This document shows positions 8,011 through 11,941 of a DNA stretch of 11,941 bases, in pieces; position 1 is the first letter of the stretch; each line of letters opens with the position of its first letter. Both the position numbers and the translations under genes were made by a program. Below the pieces are notes generated by a model. That model was not told the origin of the DNA. It saw nothing but the letters and a program-made list of their open reading frames with translations, and did not search any database. Where the stretch lies: NCBI GenBank assembly GCA_023444765.1, contig JAEXLY010000065.1:1-11941 (forward strand), given 5' to 3'. The stretch is from Pseudomonadota bacterium. Lineage in GTDB: Bacteria > Pseudomonadota > Gammaproteobacteria > Xanthomonadales > Xanthomonadaceae.

Positions 8011-9315
8011 TCAGACGCGTTGATCCCAACTACCGGCATACACGAACCGGGCGACAAGCAGCGAAACCGCGTGCGCGACGGGCATCGCATAGACAAGTCC
8101 TGCGAGCCCGAACAATCGCTCGGCAAACAACACGAGCGGAATACCGACCACAAGGAAGCGGACCGCGTTGACCATGGCGGATACGCCGGGTCGCAAGAAT
8201 GTGCCAACGACTTGCATCTTGAGCAACCCGACGCCCTGAAGAGTGCTGCCGACCAGCCACGGCACCAGCATCGACGCGATCAACAACTCAGTATCCCGGT
8301 CGCCGACGAGAGGACCCGCGGCTCCCGCCTCCATGGCCAGGTAGCATATGACGACGGACACGACGCCTAGGCCGACGAGGTGCCGGCAACAGCGAGCGGC
8401 AGTTTCCCGGGCGAGCGGAACGTCGCCAGCCCTCAGCGCCTGCGCAACGTAGGGCAGCGCAGCGACGATCAGTGCTGCCGATAGCGACAACGCGAGTTGT
8501 TCGAAGCGAGCGATGTAGGCGAACGCCGCCGCAACGTCGTCACCGAGCGCCTTCACTCTGAGCGTGACGACGGTGACAAATGCCAGACCGAAGGCATTGG
8601 CGGCCAAAGCGGCCGAGCCGACGCGCCGAATCGTGCGCAGCAGGGTGGAGGCCCCACGGGTCGACGTCGCCAGAATCGGCCGAGCCCGCAAGACGACGCG
8701 CAGCAGGGCTAAGCATGAAACACCGGCAATCGCCGCGTTAGACAAGACTACCGCCCTCATCGGGTCGACGCCCGGTTCCGACAGAAGCAGCATCGATAGC
8801 ATCATCCCGGCGATGCTGCATACCACGATTACCGCTGCGGCCTGCTTCTGCAGTCCGGCGCCGCGCGCAATACTTAACCAGGCGTGGCTTGTCATCTGCA
8901 GTGGCAGCCAGAGGGCGGTCCAAGCGCAGAACGTGACCACATGACTTGAGTGGATGCCGGCATTGAGCCCTCCGGCGACGAACGGACCAGCGAACCAGAA
9001 CGTCACACCGGACAGCGTGCCCGCGACTACCGCTGATGCAGTGACAACCAGCACAGCAGTTCGGCAAATCCCGTTCCCAACGAGCCAAGGCCAGTTTCCG
9101 AAGGTCGCGATCACACCGCTCGCCACGCCTGCCGCACAGCAGTTGACGAGGATCGTCAGCGGAAAGACGAGCGCGAACGCTAGTAACAGCTCGCCGTCGA
9201 TCTGTGCGAGATAATATGCGTCCCACACTCCTTTAAGAGCGGCGGCCGACAACGCCAAGAACGCTGCGGCGGCGTCCGCATACATGCTTCGCGTCTTCAT
9301 AACCGACGTCACCAT
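8011..9315 (-). CDS. MATE/MOP-type multidrug or peptide exporter
   Basis: This 434-residue protein is almost entirely hydrophobic, with about 12 predicted membrane segments split in two halves by a more polar, Arg-rich stretch near residues 205-235. Length and layout fit the MATE branch of the MOP flippase superfamily, inner-membrane antiporters that expel drugs or peptides using an ion gradient. I see no ATPase motif and no MFS signature loop. Within an NRPS cluster the likely task is product export and self-protection. Three in-frame ATGs (9315, 9300, 9285) lie before the first membrane segment and none has a clear ribosome site; the longest form is given. The gene is tail-to-tail with the ligase gene, 4 bp away, and diverges from the PPTase gene. 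A polysaccharide-flippase relative is the main alternative. Confidence 0.75.
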   Translation of the reverse strand: MVTSVMKTRSMYADAAAAFLALSAAALKGVWDAYYLAQIDGELLLAFALVFPLTILVNCCAAGVASGVIATFGNWPWLVGNGICRTAVLVVTASAVVAGTLSGVTFWFAGPFVAGGLNAGIHSSHVVTFCAWTALWLPLQMTSHAWLSIARGAGLQKQAAAVIVVCSIAGMMLSMLLLSEPGVDPMRAVVLSNAAIAGVSCLALLRVVLRARPILATSTRGASTLLRTIRRVGSAALAANAFGLAFVTVVTLRVKALGDDVAAAFAYIARFEQLALSLSAALIVAALPYVAQALRAGDVPLARETAARCCRHLVGLGVVSVVICYLAMEAGAAGPLVGDRDTELLIASMLVPWLVGSTLQGVGLLKMQVVGTFLRPGVSAMVNAVRFLVVGIPLVLFAERLFGLAGLVYAMPVAHAVSLLVARFVYAGSWDQRV

Positions 9316-9366
9316 TCAACGTTGCGTGGAACGAGTCAGCCGAGCCACGCCTTCAGAGTCGCATCC

Positions 9367-10125
9367 ATGCTCACGCCCACCCTCAAGCATTCCCATACTT
9401 TCCCAGACCATCTCGCGGTCCACGCCGGGCCAGTCGAGACACCACGGCACCCCTTACTCTCGCACTGCCGGCACTACACGCCCTGCCTCGAAGGCCGCAC
9501 GGTGCGGGTTGTCGAGGCGTCCATCTGCAACTTCAGCGATCTTTACAATTCCGTTACGCGCGACTTCGTATCGAACGACGAGCTTGGTCGGGCCGGGCTC
9601 TATCGCAGGGCTGATGATCGCGACCGTTTCCTTGTCGGGCGCGCTGTGGCCCGGGCACTGGTGTCGCTGGCTGACAACGTCCCAGCTTCGCGGATCGTGT
9701 TCGCTGCGGATGCGCTCGGCAAGCCGCGGGCCATCGGATCTCGCGTGCATTTCAATATATCGCATTCTGGCGAGCGGGTCGTGGTCGTCGCAAGCGACTC
9801 CATGCACGTGGGCATCGACGTCGAACAGCGCGAACCAGCGCCCCCGTTCGAAATCGCTGGGGACTTCATGCATGCAATCGAACTTGATGGCTTCGTGCGC
9901 CAGTCTGAAGCGGTAGCGACGCGTGCGTACTTCTACGACGTGTTCACGCGCAAAGAGGCGGCCTTGAAAGCGATCGGCACCGGCCTGCGGGTCGATCCGC
10001 GGACCGTGATGACAGGTTCGCATGGGGACCGGGTTCAAGGTGGCCCTCCCGAACTCCGCGCGGTTCGACTCCGACGGATCCTCCTCACAGGCGAGTATAC
10101 CTGCCATGTCGCCGCGCTCCCGTAG
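9367..10125 (+). CDS. 4'-phosphopantetheinyl transferase, Sfp type
   Basis: The enzyme moves the phosphopantetheine arm from coenzyme A to the serine of carrier domains, here presumably S534 of the NRPS and its further carriers. Signature residues are clear: GKPR then FNISHSGE, the metal-binding GIDVE (D151, E153), and FTRKEAALK with E197 and K201, which fits the family W/F-xxKEAxxK motif. With the ATG at 9367 the protein has 252 residues. An in-frame TTG at 9322 would add 15. Similarity in pattern to the family begins only near VRVVEASI (about residue 46, GTG at 9502), so the real start may be later and the first 45 codons may be leader or promoter sequence. No start has a good ribosome site. 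It is divergent from the exporter gene and convergent with the antiporter gene. Confidence 0.92.
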   Translation: MLTPTLKHSHTFPDHLAVHAGPVETPRHPLLSHCRHYTPCLEGRTVRVVEASICNFSDLYNSVTRDFVSNDELGRAGLYRRADDRDRFLVGRAVARALVSLADNVPASRIVFAADALGKPRAIGSRVHFNISHSGERVVVVASDSMHVGIDVEQREPAPPFEIAGDFMHAIELDGFVRQSEAVATRAYFYDVFTRKEAALKAIGTGLRVDPRTVMTGSHGDRVQGGPPELRAVRLRRILLTGEYTCHVAALP

Positions 10126-10130
10126 ACGCC

Positions 10131-10147
10131 GGCGAAGTCGCTTCGCC
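10131..10147. repeat. Perfect short hairpin just after the PPTase stop
   Basis: GGCGAAG-TCG-CTTCGCC is a perfect 7-bp stem with a 3-nt loop, 5 bp beyond the PPTase stop codon. No T run follows on either strand, so it is not a standard intrinsic terminator, but it may stabilise the 3' end or help stop transcription. Confidence 0.4.
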
Positions 10148-10188
10148 ACCCGGCCGGCGTGAGCCGCCGCGCTTGGCCGGCACCGGGT
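10148..10188. repeat. Imperfect inverted repeat between convergent genes
   Basis: The arms ACCCGG-CCGGC and GCCGG-CA-CCGGGT pair with a 2-nt bulge around a loop of about 17 nt. It directly follows the hairpin at 10131-10147. The role is unclear; it could contribute to termination of the PPTase transcript. Confidence 0.25.
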
Positions 10189-10208
10189 CCCGAATAAAAT
10201 CAGTGCAA

Positions 10209-10240
10209 AACACGCCCCTGCCGCTGCCGGCAGTCGTGTT
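10209..10240 (-). terminator. Candidate intrinsic terminator of the antiporter gene
   Basis: Outer arms AACACG/CGTGTT (6 bp) and inner arms CTGCCG/CGGCAG (6 bp, loop CTGC) form one GC-rich hairpin with a small internal loop. On the minus strand the stem ends in a TTTT run, the polarity expected for the antiporter transcript, whose stop codon lies 27 bp upstream. Confidence 0.5.
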
Positions 10241-10266
10241 GCCCTGCTAGAGCGCGGGCGCGGGCG

Positions 10267-11523
10267 TCAGTGCACGCGGCCACGAACCAACGCGTCGGCG
10301 CTCTCGCCGTGGCGCGTGCACAGCGACAGCAGCGGCGAGGTCGCGACCGTCGTCACTAGGGCCATGCCAAACATCAGGGTGAACAATTCCGGGCCAATCA
10401 GCCCAGCATCCATACCGACATTCAGTACGACGATCTCCATTAGGCCGCGCGCGTTGATTAGCGAGCCGACCGAGAAGCTGTCGCGCCAATCGCAGCCCGA
10501 TATACGTGCGCCAATGGTTCCTCCGATCATCTTGCCGGCGGTGGCGACAATCAGGATGAGTGCAAACGCGCCCAAACCCGTGCCGACGAAGGCCTCAGGC
10601 GTGGTGTTTAGACCAGACAATGCGAACACGATCGGCATCAGAAGCAGCATCGAGACCGGCTCGAACGCCCTAACCAGGACGTGCGTCAATCGGTTCTCGC
10701 GCGGCATGCAAACGCCGAAGACGAATGCGCCGAATACGGCATGCAGGCCAATTGCCTCAGTGAACGCCGCGCAGCCGATCAGACCGATTAAGATCGTAAC
10801 CAGGGTGCTGCGTGTCGGAGCGCCATCGGCGTCGCAGCCGCGGCGCAGCAGTACGGCGTATAGCGGCTTGAGCACCAAGAACGCCACGGCGACGAGCAGC
10901 AGCGCGCCGGCCGCGACCGTCGCCACGCCTGGTCCCTTGCCCCCCCCGCCCAAGGTGAGCACTAACGCTAAGAAGATCCAGACGAAGCCGTCGTCAATGA
11001 TCGCCGAGCTCATCGCCAGTCTGCCGGCCCGAGTCTGCGTGAGGTTGCGATCCTTGAGAACGCGTGCAAGCACGGGGAACGCAGTGACGGACATAGCCGC
11101 CGCCATAAAGAGCGCGAACGGCCAGAAACCCGTGCCCTCCGGCGCGAAGCGCGGGTGCAGCCACGGCGAGATCGCCAACCCGAGGACGAGCGGCAGCGAG
11201 ATGCCCAGCACCCCGACCAGGCTCGCTGCTCGTACCTGCGCTCGCGTACCTTCTACCGCGCGAAGTTCCGCTCCGATGATGAACATGAAGAGCACTAGCC
11301 CAATCGTCGACAGCGCCGACAGCGGCGGCCACGAACCAGCCGGGAACAGTGCACTATGAACGTCCGGCATCCAAGCGCCGAACACGACTGGCCCAAGCAA
11401 AAGGCCACCGGCCATCTCGCCGATCACAGCCGGTTGTCCTAGATGCCGAAGTATGCCGCCGCAAATGCGCGCGACGACGAGGATTACAGCAACTTGAATC
11501 AGCAGCAGAGTCGTCGTCAACAC
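10267..11523 (-). CDS. CPA2-family cation/proton antiporter (KefB/CHX-like membrane domain)
   Basis: This is a 418-residue inner-membrane protein with about 12 hydrophobic segments. It exchanges protons for Na+ or K+ according to its family. Typical features are LGQPAVIGEMAGGLLLGP near the N-terminus, SVTAFPVLARVLKDRNL, the ion-binding double aspartate D177 D178 in AIIDDGF, and INARGLMEIVVLN near residue 355, a pattern shared with CHX-like members. The RCK (TrkA-N) domain of KefB and KefC is absent, so no nucleotide control is expected. The start is uncertain: GTG 11523 has AAGGA 4 nt upstream and fits the family's usual N-terminus; ATG 11571 (adds 16 residues) and TTG 11637 have no ribosome site. 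A terminator-like hairpin follows. It may help ion balance or resistance in the cluster, or be an unrelated neighbour. Confidence 0.88.
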   Translation of the reverse strand: MLTTTLLLIQVAVILVVARICGGILRHLGQPAVIGEMAGGLLLGPVVFGAWMPDVHSALFPAGSWPPLSALSTIGLVLFMFIIGAELRAVEGTRAQVRAASLVGVLGISLPLVLGLAISPWLHPRFAPEGTGFWPFALFMAAAMSVTAFPVLARVLKDRNLTQTRAGRLAMSSAIIDDGFVWIFLALVLTLGGGGKGPGVATVAAGALLLVAVAFLVLKPLYAVLLRRGCDADGAPTRSTLVTILIGLIGCAAFTEAIGLHAVFGAFVFGVCMPRENRLTHVLVRAFEPVSMLLLMPIVFALSGLNTTPEAFVGTGLGAFALILIVATAGKMIGGTIGARISGCDWRDSFSVGSLINARGLMEIVVLNVGMDAGLIGPELFTLMFGMALVTTVATSPLLSLCTRHGESADALVRGRVH

Positions 11524-11876
11524 CGTTTCCTTGGTCCAATGCGGCCTGCGAGCCGGAGCGCTGGCGATCATCGACGAGCCAGCGAACTTCGACAAGCCTT
11601 GCAGCCGGCGAGCGGATAGGAGGAAGCCCCCGCTCAATCCGCCGATGCCAGTTGGCAGGGTGCCGCTGGGGCCGAAGCCACCGCGCGTCCTCCGTCATCC
11701 AGCGTGCCGCCTTGAACGTGTTGTGAGCTTTGGGACGCCCAGCTATGGTAGATCCCGCACGCTAAAAGTGGAGCTAAGCGGTGAGTGCCAATTGTTGCAC
11801 CCGGGTGTTATGAGGGGTTCTACCCCGTTTTCACGGACACTTACGAGACGGCCGATGCAGGCCCTGAGGAGTGTTC
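11524..11876. other. Intergenic region between the antiporter and the IS element
   Basis: No gene is supported here. The left part may code for an N-terminal extension of the antiporter if an upstream start is used. The right part contains the presumed left end of the insertion sequence. I see no convincing promoter. Confidence 0.4.
11866..11871 (+). promoter_or_regulatory. Ribosome binding site of the transposase OrfA
   Basis: GAGGAG lies 5 nt before the ATG at 11877. It is the strongest ribosome site in the window and fixes the OrfA start. Confidence 0.7.
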
Positions 11877-11941
11877 ATGTCGAAGCGAAGGAAGTTCAGT
11901 GCGGAGTTCAAGCGCGGTGCTGTTGAGCAGGCAAGCCAGCC
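11877..11941 (+). CDS. IS3-family transposase OrfA, N-terminal fragment (cut by window edge)
   Basis: Twenty-one codons are visible, beginning MSKRRKFSAEFKRGAVEQ. The RRKFSAEFKxxAV pattern is the start of the helix-turn-helix protein (Transposase_8/InsE type) that binds the element ends in IS3-family elements; OrfB with the DDE integrase core normally follows by frameshift. A strong ribosome site, GAGGAG at 11866-11871, lies 5 nt before the ATG. Whether the element is intact cannot be seen. Confidence 0.75.
   Translation, partial: MSKRRKFSAEFKRGAVEQASQ

Larger units (their letters stand above)
11811..11941 (+). mobile_element. Left end of an IS3-type insertion sequence, truncated by the window edge
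   Basis: The reading frame at 11877 looks like an IS3-family OrfA. About 65 bp before it, TGAGGGGTTCTACCCCGTTT begins with TG and contains a GGGGT-TCT-ACCCC dyad, a plausible terminal repeat. The other end and the target duplication are outside the window, so the exact boundary at 11811 is a guess. Confidence 0.4.

Noticed and set aside
11750..11805. Sequence CGCTAAAAGTGGAGC, reminiscent of repeats found at some IS ends
   Set aside because: It occurs once only, and there is no matching repeat or transposase frame to support a second element.

Overview
The window looks like one flank of a nonribosomal peptide biosynthetic gene cluster in a GC-rich proteobacterium. The high GC, strong GC preference at third codon positions and an IS3-type transposase start at the right edge would fit Burkholderiaceae, but nothing here fixes the genus. 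No rRNA, tRNA or CRISPR array was seen.

Layout. (1) Positions 1-4404, minus strand: the first 1468 codons of a large NRPS that runs off the left edge, in the order adenylation - carrier - condensation - adenylation. It begins directly with an A domain, so module 1 looks like the loading module. The second A domain has a readable glycine pocket; the first has an unusual pocket I cannot assign. (2) Positions 4405-5454: about 1 kb between divergent genes with no gene I can support, but with a dyad close to each flanking gene. (3) Positions 5455-8006, plus strand: a two-gene operon with a one-base stop/start overlap. It encodes a free-standing A domain without a carrier domain (pocket of isoleucine/valine type) and a D-alanine-D-alanine ligase-like ATP-grasp enzyme. 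(4) Positions 8011-9315, minus strand: a MATE/MOP-type membrane exporter, tail-to-tail with the ligase and 4 bp away. (5) Positions 9367-10125, plus strand: an Sfp-type phosphopantetheinyl transferase, divergent from the exporter. (6) Positions 10267-11523, minus strand: a CPA2 cation/proton antiporter, with a hairpin terminator after it. (7) Positions 11877-11941, plus strand: the start of an IS3-family OrfA, which probably marks the edge of the cluster.

How they may work together. The PPTase would activate the carrier domains. Module 1 loads an unknown amino acid and module 2 adds glycine. The free-standing A domain may charge a carrier in trans, or may feed the ligase. The ligase is either a target copy giving self-resistance or a tailoring enzyme that makes or attaches a D-amino-acid dipeptide. 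The exporter would move the product out. The antiporter may be a neighbour unrelated to the pathway. No thioesterase, epimerase domain, MbtH protein or dedicated regulator gene lies in the window; these may be to the left.

The most notable feature is the translationally coupled pair of a carrier-less A domain and a Ddl-like ligase beside an NRPS. I do not recognise this cluster as one with a known product.
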